The position numbers were made by a program, and so were the translations under genes. A stretch of DNA of 64,000 bases from Diploscapter coronatus (taxonomy: Eukaryota; Nematoda; Chromadorea; Rhabditida; Rhabditidae), in the NCBI GenBank assembly GCA_964036155.1, contig OZ038423.1:54885249-54949248 (forward strand). The letters are read 5' to 3'. The notes under the pieces were generated by a model. It made no database searches, was not told where the DNA came from, and saw nothing but the letters and a program-made list of their open reading frames with translations. Numbering within the stretch: position 1 is the first letter of the stretch; the number at the start of each line of letters is the position of its first letter. Shown here in pieces: positions 11,749 to 22,438 of the stretch.

Positions 11749-13870
11749 CTTTGTTAAGAGGCCTGAACAACAGCATAGTATTATTTCAAAGTGGAAATAG
11801 TAAAAGAATATTATTTGAATGAGAAAGTCTGCAATTAACCAGTTTCAAATGGATCATTGAAGAACGGAGAATGAAAATACCTAACTACAAATCGATTCCT
11901 CGACCGCACTGCTTTTTTGTCCCCTCTACCCTTTCGTCCTGTCTACTTCTGCAGTGCACAGGCACGAAAGGGAGAGAAAGAACGATGAAAAGGAAAGGAA
12001 AGCGAAAAAGGAGAGGAGTTTATTGTCGATCAGGCAAACGCAATTAAACACTAAAACAATAAATTACACCCAATTATCTCGTTCAAATATCAGAATAGAA
12101 GTAATTTCTGAAAGTTTGAGGCCGAACATGCGCAGTAACTTGCCGGGAGAAGTGTTCGAGGAAGGCCGGGATGTTGGGGACGCGATTGTCGTTGAAATCG
12201 TTCGATTTCTACTAAAATTTTTAAATTTACGCGATTCCAGATTATTTCAGATGTCAAAATAGTTGAAGGAACTCAATGGGCATCGATAGAATATGAAATT
12301 AGCCTGGAGCGCCACTTCTGAACCACAGTAGGAACGCGAAAACATAAAGTCTTTATTAGCGCTTTTAATGAAAATTTTCAAAAATTCATATCTCCCTATG
12401 CACCAGGGCTGTTGTGGAATCGAATTAGAAAAAAAATCGGAATCGGAACTTCCTCAACAGCCCTGCTATGCACTAGACAAATTTTCATATTTATTTTTTT
12501 ATTTTGTAGATCTTGAGTGGGAAAATATCACAACAATAAAATTTTAGGATAATATTTTTGGTGAGAAAAAGTCACTCGAAATTACCCTATATACCCGTAC
12601 TACACTTACAGGTATAATGTGAGTTAATGTCGGAATTTTCCATGAAATCTTGTAGAGCTGTTCAAGTTGATCAACTTCTGTCCAGAACTTGTTCTAGAAT
12701 GTGCAAATATAGAGAGATATGAATTTTTGAAAATTTTTACATATTCAGATGCCGAATTAAGTTATCTACAAAATAAACCCATTTTCAACTGGGGTTCGAA
12801 ACTCTAATCTGGGTAAAAAAATTGAAAAACTGCGTCGAAGTCGAGTCACATTTTCGCCTTTTTTTAATTTTTCCGCCAAACTATCAATTTTCGAAAATGG
12901 TCACAGTTACATTATTTGTAGAGTTTTTCATGAGCTATCCAATACTGAAAACCGCGTTCGATTTTGTCCACAAATAAGGAAGTTATGAATCTTTTCCGAG
13001 GTCGGATCTTTCAAAACTTTAGGCTACCGTAATCCTGCATAAGATAATTTTTATGAAAAACGGATACCACCACGAAAATCAGCGTGAAAAACTGAACAAC
13101 ATACGTGAAAATCAGCCAATTCGACGGGCCCCTGGAAACACGGACTTTGGTCCTTACTGACATTCACTCTAAGTTCATCAGATTACCAGTAGGCAAAAAT
13201 AAGAAGGAAAAAATGGTTCCAGGCAAGCAAAACTAATGATAAAATGATACGAACAAGACTAAAGAATAAATTGGAAAGATGGAGTCACACCAGTTGTTAA
13301 CGAGTGCATTGAGTAACTGAATTGAGAGGTCGTGAATTATCACAGATGGTTTTCTTTCTCCATTCTTCAACATAGCATGATACAGTGCAGTCAGTCAGTC
13401 AGTCAGTAACCAACAACCTCAATTGCACCACAAATGAGTACTATTTTCTCGCCTCTACCTTTTTGCATTACTATTCCAAGTTCTCTCAAATCACCCGTTC
13501 CAGTTAAAAAATGATGTTTCTCTAGTTTCACTAACTCCCTTAATTCAAATGCCTTTATGTGCAACATACAAAAAAGGGGAGAGTGGGCTTCGAAATGCGA
13601 AGAAATGGGAACAGGGCTGCAAATTTTGTACACGATTATATACACGATGACGAGTTTTAAAAGCTCTCTTCGCATATTGGCGCGTATTGAAGGATAGATG
13701 AAAACAACCGACTGCGATAATTCATTGCAAAATTTATAGATGCGTGTCCAGTCATGTGCAAAATCTGCAACCCCGAATGGGTGGAGCTTTTCACTGCCTG
13801 TGCTCTTCCTTCTGCTTCGGCTTTTTCTTTCTTGCCTTCCCACTACAGTTCCCTGCCACATCTTGCTTCA
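11749..13870. other. Intergenic region with diffuse foldback repeats
   Basis: No exon is supported. 11930-12030 is purine-rich and gives a chance Lys/Glu/Arg-rich frame. 12366-12740 forms a large imperfect hairpin, described separately. 13387-13408 is a short CAGT tetranucleotide microsatellite. The 152-codon minus-strand frame at 13403-13861 has no motif, splice structure or codon bias that would support it. Confidence 0.5.
12366..12740. repeat. Nested foldback repeat
   Basis: The outer arms pair a segment around 12370-12400 (AAAATTTTCAAAAATTCATA) with its reverse complement around 12707-12735. An inner inverted repeat at about 12399-12475 pairs AGGGCTGTTG with CAACAGCCCT, flanked by matching TATGCAC segments. 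The layout suggests a degenerate foldback element with a second hairpin inside one arm. Confidence 0.5.
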
Positions 13871-13877
13871 TATAAAA
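13871..13877 (+). promoter_or_regulatory. Possible TATA box of the collagen gene
   Basis: TATAAAA followed by GG lies about 590 bp upstream of the collagen start codon. A leader exon would begin near 13900, and the coding exon is preceded by a TTTACAG acceptor at 14457-14463, so either a 5' UTR intron or spliced-leader addition is expected. Confidence 0.35.
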
Positions 13878-14464
13878 GGCCCTAGTGATGATAGTCTTTC
13901 ATGCTTCGAGGGACACATCGCTTCTTCCTTCATTTCGACCTAAGAGTTGATCTTCATTTCAATTTTTAAACTAAATGTTTGAGTTTAAATTAAAGTAATC
14001 TAAAATTGAATTACTTTACTCCTCAGATCAGCTAATCAAATTTATCCATTAGTTGAAATAGCAAAATATTTAGAGCAAGACAATCGTTCTATCTAGATAT
14101 TTTGAAAGGCTCATCTTATGATCTTTTCTAATTCATATTCATTAATCACATCCTTTCATCCTCTTCTTTCATAATTCACACTTACCGTAAAGTCTAAAAT
14201 ATAAGTCCACCACTAAAGTTGTCAAAACTGCCCATGACTCAGCTCAAACCATATTGGGGATTTATCGATGGATTCTTTAGAATATTTAGATCAAGCTTTT
14301 ACGACTATTATATGATAAGATATGGCGGTTTGAAACTTTCAATTTGTCTAAAATCGAAAAATTGGAGTCCATGGGTTTTTATTTTTAGGACTTACGGTAT
14401 CTATTCGCATATCTTTTGTTCTATTCTAATTAATTTCATCTTGTTTATTGAGTTTCTTTACAGG

Positions 14465-17081
14465 ATGTTCGAAGAGAAGCTCCTTGTGGGGATCGCCTCC
14501 ACCTGCTCGCTGATCGCCGTGATCACCTGCATGATCATCATCCCGTCGATCTACAGGGAGATCAACGACATCCACGACGAGATCATCAACTCCGTCAACG
14601 TGTTCCGCGTGGAGACCGACACTGCCTGGGCCGACATGATGAACGTCCAAGTCCTGGTCACCCCTCCATCCAAGCCCAGAGAGAACCCATTCGCCTCGGT
14701 CTTCCGTCAGAAGCGTCAGTATTACGGCGGACTTCCATCTTGGTGCCAGTGCAATGTTCCAGTCGCCCGCTGCCCATCGTTAGTATCTTATTTTAATTTT
14801 TATGACGAAAAACAATAATCTATTCAATTTCAGAGGACCACCTGGACCCCCTGGACTTCGTAAGTTCGACTTTTTGATTTTTAAAATCTCCTAAAGAAGT
14901 GAAGGAGTTGAGAAGAGAGCGATATTCAATCATTCACTGCTTACAATAGTTAATCATATATCATTTCAGCTGGACAGCCCGGAAATCCTGTAAGAACTAA
15001 TTCATATATGATTAGCATATTATTACCAGCGATATTATTATTTTTTCGAGATAACTTACATATTATATCCTGAAAAAACAAACATAATATTCACTGGTGA
15101 TGTGTCCCTGTGAATTATATTTGAATGAACCGAAAATAGGGACCCCCTGGACAGCCTGGAGCCGACAGCCACGATTTCTATCCAGCCATCTCTTGCCCAG
15201 CTCCACCCAACGACTGCAAGCGATGCCCAAGAGGGTAGGTTTTTCTCAATATCACAATTATTTGGCCTGAAAAATCTAGTATCTGAAATAAGAAAAAGAG
15301 ATCAGATTATTCAATAATGAGGCGTATGATGTGATGCATTAACGATATCATTTGATAAAAGATAACATAAATCAATAGCACTATTTTCAAGCCAAATATG
15401 ACGCTTAGTATTGTTTTTCATTCATATTTTTATTTTGAACGACTAATCCATGTAATTTCAGACCACCAGGACCGTAAGTTCCCTATTTTCTTATTTCTCC
15501 GACCAATATCTAATCAACAAATGATTTAAGCCCTGGAGCCGATGGACATATGGGCCCTGCTGTAAGCTAATTTTATTCCGGAATTTTCACTAAATTTGAA
15601 TTTTAGGGACACCCTGGAGTAAGCTGGAACCATACATTTCAGAGGTTATGCTAATTTAACTTAAGGCCCCAGGACAGCCAGGTTTCGGAGGACGCGGCGG
15701 CCCACCAGGACCCGTAAGATTTCGATTAATTCATCCTTGAATTTGATTCTAATTTTATTCAATTTCAGCAAGGACCTGTCGGAGGCGAGTTTCCTTCCGT
15801 TTGTCGACACAAAACACGAAAGAAATTAGCTAAAAATAGTCCATTAAATCCTCAGCTTATTCCTTTGATACTTTAACCTGAATCTAACCATCTCCAGAAC
15901 TTTAACTCTGGATATCTTGCAAATGACAGCTTTTCTCCCTCTTAAATTCCATTTCAAATCCTTCCTTAATATACCATCGAATTTGAACAGGCTAATCATT
16001 TCTGTCTAAATCGAAATTAATTCCTACATTAACTCGAATAACCTTTAGATGCTGGAAGACCAGGAGGCCCAGTATGGAAATGCTTTATAAATAATTTACA
16101 TATCATCGGTGATATCATTATTGCGTTTCGAGATAATTTAATGCCTCATAAATTACTCTTGATAACTAATAACTATCATTGACGATAATACGTGAATTAT
16201 CTATAAAAGAATTTGACTGATCTAGGGACAACCCGGACGCCGTAAGTTCTAAAGCTAAGATCGTCCGATCCAATGATGCATATAATTTGATTCCAGCCGG
16301 ACTCGCAGGAAGGAGCGGAGCTCGTGTAGCTGGAAGACCAGGAAGAGCAGGGTAAATCAATCATAGCTAAAAAACGTAGCATAACTCGTGAAATTTTAGA
16401 GCCCCAGGACAGCCCGTATGTTTTATTCGAATAATTCCCTGAAAACGAACTAGTTTCTAATTTATTATAGGGCCAACCAGGAATCGACGGAGGCCTCCCA
16501 GGAATCCCAGGTTCGCGATTCATAAACGATTTAACCCTAGGATTAATGTTAATTCTGGGCGTAAAAACCCAGCGTTAAATGGTCCAAAGGTTTAAATTGA
16601 TTATGAAATGATTTAAGGAGGCGACGGACGCCCCGTGAGTTGAATTAACACCTAACCTGATCGTTATTTAATTAATTTAGGGACCCGCTGGACTACCAGG
16701 AAATCTCGGTATCGAATTCACAGCTATTTACTGCCTATCGAAGATTGTGTTTGAATGGGGATTTTTGATGAAGTTGAATCCGAAATCTCACATTTAATCA
16801 TGATCTTGATCGGTTAAAATCGCTATGAATGACTCGATTGCAGGATATCCCGGAAGGTAGATTTTCAAAACTTGGTCTTTGATTAATAATTGTCGTTCAT
16901 TCAGACCAGGAGAAGATGGTATGCCAGGAATCCCAGGACAGCCGTAAGAAGACTTCAATATTGCTTATAATTGGGAAAAATGGTTGATACTTGCAGAGGA
17001 ATCCCAGGACCAGACTCGTCTTACTGCTCCTGCCCAGCAAGATCCGGCTACTACCAGGCCAGGAGATACAGGAAACACTAA
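14465..17081 (+). CDS. Nematode cuticle collagen, intron-rich
   Basis: Structural collagen of the cuticle, 301 residues in 19 exons: 14465-14778, 14834-14859, 14970-14989, 15140-15234, 15462-15473, 15531-15561, 15607-15618, 15666-15713, 15769-15784, 16049-16071, 16226-16241, 16297-16351, 16400-16415, 16471-16510, 16618-16634, 16681-16708, 16844-16856, 16905-16943, 16997-17081. Residues 1-105 carry the N-terminal cuticle collagen domain: a membrane-spanning signal anchor (LLVGIASTCSLIAVITCMII), the conserved FRVETDTAW motif and an RQKR subtilisin-like cleavage site, then CQC. Gly-X-Y blocks follow, interrupted by a cysteine segment (CPAPPNDCKRC). The C-terminus is YCSCP plus a basic tail. The ATG at 14465 directly follows a TTTACAG acceptor. 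The intron after 15784 needs a GC donor. The frame stays open upstream to 14219, but that stretch looks intronic. A polyadenylation signal (AATAAA) lies near 17237. Confidence 0.93.
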
Positions 17082-17089
17082 GCGGTGGT

Positions 17090-18002
17090 TCTCGGACCGA
17101 ACTAGAGACGAACATCCAAAAACTAACATCATCTCTCCAGTCTCGCTTCATTTTTTCTTCTTTTCGTATCTTTGTCTTCTACTTCAAATCTCTCACCCAA
17201 GAATGTTGAGCATCATAAACTTCACTTGCAATTCTAAAATAAATTACTTGCACGTAAGACACCGTGTTAAATTTATCAGAAACATTCAATTAAATTACAA
17301 AGTACAATAAGACCAGCTTTTAACAATTGTTGTTTTTCAAGCTCCACATCTAATATTTTTGAAAATATTAAATCATACCAAATGGAATCATCCAATGAAG
17401 ATCAGCTTTCTAACTAGTGTGCTAAATATGGATATATGGATCCTCAAATTAAGCCACACACGAATTGCATACTCAGCGAAACTTGTGCCTATCCGGGCGG
17501 ATGTCGGCAGTTTTTTGCCGACCAACACCAATCCGCTCGGATCCGTGTTGGTCGACAATTTTTATCTGGTAAAACTGCCGACCAACTCGGGTCCACTCGG
17601 ATTGAATTGCCTATCTGGGCAGAGCGGCATACCGATAGGCAATTCACAGAAAATTGCCGACCCGCCCGGATCCGCCCGGATAGGCACAAGTTTCGCTGAG
17701 CATATATTGATACTCAGATCCATGATAACTCGATTTTTGTTTCATTCTTGTCGTCAAAGAATAGCATTTGAGCGAACTCAAACAGTCACTTAATGCATGC
17801 AGAGGGAATGCAAGTGAGAGAAGAGAATTAGAGCAGCAGAGAAATTTCAAGCTGCGTTTGTTTTCTCCTTCGATTTAGGTTGTTTTCGCTTTTTGTTATT
17901 TATGGTTTTTTTGTGTTAATTCCTCTGAATTTAGATAATTGCGCATTCGATTCGATCGGCCAAATTGTCTACAGCAAACTATCTTTGACTCGATATCCGA
18001 CC
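17090..18002. other. Intergenic region between collagen and smu-2
   Basis: Contains the collagen 3' UTR, a 229-bp inverted-repeat element (17472-17700) and the smu-2 promoter and 5' UTR (17870-18002). No further exon is supported; short frames across the repeat are by-products of its palindromes. Confidence 0.6.
17472..17700. mobile_element. Foldback/MITE element with 30-bp terminal inverted repeats
   Basis: The left end (CTCAGCGAAACTTGTGCCTA and on through the GGGCGGA segment) is matched by its near-perfect reverse complement at the right end, finishing GTTTCGCTGAG. The interior is GC-rich and made of smaller palindromes containing GTCGGCA/TGCCGAC. It is non-coding and 229 bp long. Target-site duplication is unclear. 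Confidence 0.75.
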
Positions 18003-21000
18003 ATGGCCGACGGATCGACGTAAGCATTCTTTAGCTATTTATTTTGAGTTTATTATTTTTCCAGGAACCTCCGCAACGAGGATTTTCGTAAGCTGTTGGC
18101 AGCGCCTCGCTCTGCAGGGGCCAGCAGCAAAGCATCCGAACCTGCTTCTGCGAAATCTGATGTCGCCTTCCAAAGGAAACAGAAGGTCAAACCGGAGAAG
18201 AAGAAGTCACGACCCTTCAAAAGCAGTGCTAAGGTTTGGAAGATTTTATTCGTCATGATTTTCCTTTACGTTTTTCAAATAATTTTATGACTTTTATAGC
18301 TCAAACATTTTTTTAAACACTTATGACGACTTCTTGGAAACTTCATATTCCTTACAAAAACATTACTTCGCCTAGAAAGTGATTTTTTTAAGAAGCAGCT
18401 TGTGATTATTGATTATTTTTCAAAAATTATAAAATTTTGACGTCTCATTTCAGGAAAAATTGGAGCCCGATGAAGAGGAGGCGAAGCTGAAGGAAATTCT
18501 CAAGAATTACAGGGACAGGGCTGCTGAGCGCAGGAATAAAAATGATGATGTGAGTGAATAAAAATACGACTTTTGAAATATTTGTGGACTTTGGAGTAAA
18601 AATAGTTTGATAAAGAAGGAAACCTTTGTGAATTTTTCTAAACCAATAGTTGGTGAACTTTCGAAAAAAAAAACCTAAAAATGCTGAATGACTGAACGAG
18701 TTTCAGGACATGGATGAAGCTACCAAACTGCTGGCTGCCTACCACTCGGTGCCTGGCGATGCGAGAGGAACACGAGACAAGGCCAATCTCAGGAAACAAA
18801 TCATAGAGGTGAGAATTTGAAGTGAATTATTAAAAAATAAAATAACTAATTGCAGGAGTCGAAATTCCTCGGAGGAGATTTGGCACACACTCACTTGGTC
18901 AAGGGTCTCGACTACTCCCTGCTCAACAAGGTCCGCAGCGAAATGCAGAAGTCCCACATCGAGAGGGTCAACGACGAACTCGAGGATGCGCTGGTCAGAG
19001 AATTAGCGATTTTGAGTTAAAATTTATTATTTTTCTATTTAATTTTTGAACAACATCTGCATCTGACGGAATTCCTTGTTAGAAGCCCAAATTAAAGACG
19101 ATTATTGTGAGTATAGATATATCATTCCGTCGTAAACACAACGCCCTTTCTTTCCAAGCCGCTTGTATCATTTCTGGTTGCCATGATTTTTCTTCCTGAA
19201 ATAGTTTTCCTGCTTATTTCCAGGAGAAGGGCGAGGAACCAAAAGTGGAAGTGAAGACGGAGAACAAAATGGTGCAGCGCATCAACTCGACTCTGTTCAA
19301 GAACGATCTGCCAGAGAAAAACGCCATGTTCGCCAAGGGCAGAATGGCCTATGTCGTTAGCTTCGATGATGAAGAAGGAGAAGTCCCCACTACTCTCCTG
19401 AGGTACGGTGAATTTTGGAATAAGGATATTTGGAAAAGACGTGAAAATAAAAGTGTTATAGTAAGAATAGGAAGCCGTTGCTTTCCTCATTTTCACATGC
19501 TTATATGCAATATGTTTTCTAAGTTACCAAAACCTTCGAAAAAAAAATCATTTTATTTGTTTATGTTTCAGATCCCTGCACGATCTGCCTCGTCACGAGT
19601 CGAATGCAAGCATCAATGCAAACAACATGCTCATCTCCAAACTTACACAGGTAGAATTTTTGAAAATTTGGAAAAGTATAGAAGCCTTCTTAGAAACGTT
19701 TACTTTTTCGAGTCTCTCAAAATCCCCAATTTCCCATGCTCTCTAGCCTCTTCTGGACAAACGCATAGTGGATATCGCATTAAAGTTTTGTCCTTTCCTG
19801 GATAATAAGCGAGAGATTTTAGAAAAGGGGTTGCAGAGAAGCTCGAAAAAACTAAACGGCTCTGGGAAAGCTAAGGTAGTTGCATCGAAGCATCGTTGAT
19901 GCGAAATAAGATGGGATTTGTTAGGAAGAAGAATCTATTCCACGATTATTTCGTAAGCAACGATGCAACTACTTCAAGTTTCCGAAGTTTTAAATTCATG
20001 ATTTCTTTTTACTCAAATTGTTCTTTCTTGCGACAAGATGCGCTTCAAATTTATCGGTCCAATCCCTCCTCGTTTTAACTTGTGATATTTGCAGGTACTC
20101 GCCTATTTGAGAGCTGACAATAAGAAGAAGAAACGAGTTGATGTGCCTGAAGAGGAGACGAGACAACAGGCGAACAGCAGCATCTTCGAAAATGAAGAGG
20201 AGTACGTTCCCAGCAAGCACAGGGACAAGTAAGCAAATCTAACAGTAGTTGAATGAGGGGGAAACGTGTGACAATTCAGGAGAGATGACAAGGACAAGAG
20301 GACCTCTGACAGAGACAGAGACAGAGACGCGTCGAGGAAGGACAAGGAAAGGGATTACTTTGGGGACAAGGGGAGGAGGGAGAAGGAGGACAGAAGAGAC
20401 AGGCGTGACAGGAGGAGCAGAAGCAGAAGCCGAAGCAGGGAGATGGACAAGAGCAGGGAACGAGAAAGGGATAGAGATCATCGCGACAGAGACAGAGATC
20501 GTGACAGGGAACGCGATCGGGATAGGTAAATATCTTTGTCATAATCGTATTTTTAAAAGATATTTCGGTCTGAGGTCATTTCATGATAGTTCTTCTATTG
20601 TCGAGTGAAACAAGCAATTGTTTAATTCACTTTGAAAACGAATTTCGAATAATTTCTACTGAAAAAAGTAGAAGAAAGATTGATGATCTATAAAATTCAT
20701 GTAATATGCAGAAAGAAGGATGGAGATCGCAACAAGAAGGATGATAAGCAGCGTCGTCTTCAAGAAGAGCAGGAAAGGGAAAAGAAGCTCGAGGAGAAAC
20801 TCGAGAAGAAGATGAAGGCCACTGCAAACACTGGGTATTTATGTTACTCGAGTGGCTAGATTTATCAAGTGGGTTTCAGATACGACGAGTGCTATCCGGG
20901 TGGGTTTGCGGAAATGGGCGGGGCCTCGGACGACGAAGAGGACTTCTCCAAAATGGACCCTGGCAACAAGAAGGGAGTCATCAAGAGATGGGACTTCTCC

Positions 21001-21762
21001 ACTGAAGAGGAATTCGAATCGTATCAGGTAGAGTTTCTCACGAATTCAATTCGGGTCTTGACAATTATTAATTAACATTGACTTTGAATTTCTAAACAGA
21101 TGAGAAGTCAATATGGTGACTTCCATTTGACGGGGCGTGCAATGACGGAGTGATTTGTACAATTTGGTGGAGCGATTATTGTTAAATGGAGGAATGCCTT
21201 TCCTGAAAATATGAGGGGCAATCAAATTATATATAAAAGGCAAATCTACACTAGGCAAAAAAAACCACTCCCCGTTATTGCACTCCGTCACTTGGTAATT
21301 ACTATGCAAAATGAATATATCTATATTGTATTGGCTCACTTAATATTTACAACAACAAAAAATTTCTTTAGAATCGAGTAAGGGTTACAGTTGTTATCCT
21401 TGCATCATTTTTGTAAATGAGTTTGTATTTTGAGGCGTCCCGAGAGGCAAATCCCCGTGCTGCATACCAGTTCGGAATCAAGGCCGGCGATGGAAGGAAG
21501 ACGAGAAAGAACGCGGATCCGAACAAAAAGTTGGAAAGGGAGCTGAATCAGATCAACAAGCTCATCGAGAAAAGGAAGACCGGCGGAGACGATGGGTTCG
21601 TTTTTCTATCGAAACTTTGAAAAGTTGTGATAGCAGAAAGATGCACATCTTTCTTTCGAGTATGCCTGTTTCATTACAATAGAGCAACCATCTTGCAAAA
21701 TTAGCTTACAGATAGGCAATGTTCTCTCTTTCAGGGAAGGATACAAGCGACCGAAGTACTAG
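18003..21762 (+). CDS. smu-2: RED/IK spliceosome-associated protein
   Basis: Nuclear splicing factor of the RED (IK) family, SMU-2 in C. elegans, which partners SMU-1 in the B complex and affects alternative splicing. 539 residues in 13 exons: 18003-18019, 18065-18233, 18454-18549, 18707-18808, 18856-18993, 19224-19402, 19572-19650, 20095-20228, 20280-20525, 20712-20834, 20880-21027, 21435-21595, 21735-21762. Phases join throughout. Residues 1-250 are the RED N-domain (NEDFRKLLAAP, YRDRAAERR, GGDLAHTHLVKGLDYSLL). Residues 305-400 contain the alternating Arg-Asp/Glu repeat that names the family. Residues 428-539 are the RED C-domain (GYDECYPGG, then SREANPRAAYQFGIK). Human RED has 557 residues, so this looks complete. 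Two introns hold foldback elements (19876-19972 and 21128-21291). The exon-12 acceptor ends GAG rather than CAG. Confidence 0.92.
19876..19972. repeat. Intronic hairpin element in smu-2
   Basis: GTAGTTGCATCG at 19876 pairs with CGATGCAACTAC ending at 19972, and the arms extend inward through GCGAAATAA/TTATTTCG. The left arm contains an extra short direct repeat of the CATCG core. It is under 100 bp, non-coding, and could be a tiny MITE. Confidence 0.6.
21128..21291. repeat. Intronic inverted-repeat element in smu-2
   Basis: A left arm containing GACGGGGCGTGCAATGACGG at about 21128 pairs imperfectly with a right arm ending CACTCCGTCAC near 21291. The whole lies in the intron before the exon at 21435. 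About 25 bp of each end align when one is reverse-complemented. Non-coding. Confidence 0.55.
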
Positions 21763-22438
21763 AACGCTCCACTTTGTCGCCTCATCTAATTTATCGTAAG
21801 ACCTGTTTTGATTCGTTATTTTTTGAAAGTAAATTTTTATTACTGTAACTCTAAACTCAAAATTTCAAAATAATTCATTTCAAGAACGATAAAAACTCGC
21901 TAAAAACAACCAAGAGGTCGGTAGAACAAGGAATAAAGTACGTAAAACGTTTGAACACGACAAAGTGCAATTAATATAAGAAGGAACGAGATCAACACCA
22001 AAGGAGGGAGATTCCTCAAAATCCTAAAATGAAGAAAAACTGCTTTTGAAAAGCGGTCACAAATATAGATAAAATGGCGATATGCAGAGGTCTTCTCGGA
22101 ACGATAAAAACGCGCTAAAATCGGTTGAACAGTATACAGTAAAATGTTTGGAACTTCAAAGTGACATTGTTATGAGAGTCGAGATCAAAAGAAAGATTTC
22201 TTGGAATCGACGATAGAAACCAAATAACTGCTTTTAGAAAGCAGTCATAAGAATAGGTAAAACGAGTTGCGAGTAAAACGGAATAAAGTGAGTGTATATA
22301 CAGAAGAAGGCAATGATAAAACGGTAAAATGCTAAAATATAATGATAGTGGATATTGAAAGTGATTTGGAATGAATTGTGAATATCTACAGTATGTACAA
22401 AATGATATGGTATCTATTTCCTCTTTCTAGTTTCTTAT
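21763..22438. repeat. Diverged direct duplication between smu-2 and the next gene
   Basis: Two similar blocks lie in direct orientation about 200 bp apart, near 21884-22060 and 22098-22252. Shared landmarks in order are ACGATAAAAAC(T/G)CGCTAAAA, CG/TGTTTG-AAC, CGAGATCAA, GATTTC/TCCTC-like text and AACTGCTTTT(G/A)-AAAGC(G/A)GTCA. The last landmark is itself a small stem (GCTTTT/AAAGC). No coding frame spans the blocks. They fall between the convergent 3' ends of two genes. Confidence 0.5.

Noticed and set aside
11954..12262. 102-codon plus-strand frame rich in Arg, Lys and Glu
   Set aside because: The charged start is purine-rich low complexity and the remainder shows no similarity or splice structure.
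12780..12815. GGGGTTCGAAACTC resembling a tRNA T-arm
   Set aside because: No matching acceptor, D or anticodon stems surround it.
13403..13861. 152-codon minus-strand open frame
   Set aside because: No domain, signal peptide, splice partners or codon bias. It overlaps the probable collagen promoter and a CAGT microsatellite.
14219..14464. Open frame continuous with the collagen start, adding about 82 residues
   Set aside because: It ends in a strong TTTACAG acceptor right before the canonical collagen start MFEEKLLVG, and the extra residues resemble AT-rich intron translation rather than any collagen N-terminus.
18994..19017. Alternative early stop in smu-2 by reading through the weak GTCAGA donor
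   Set aside because: The following exons match the RED family perfectly in phase, so the read-through is unlikely to be the main product.
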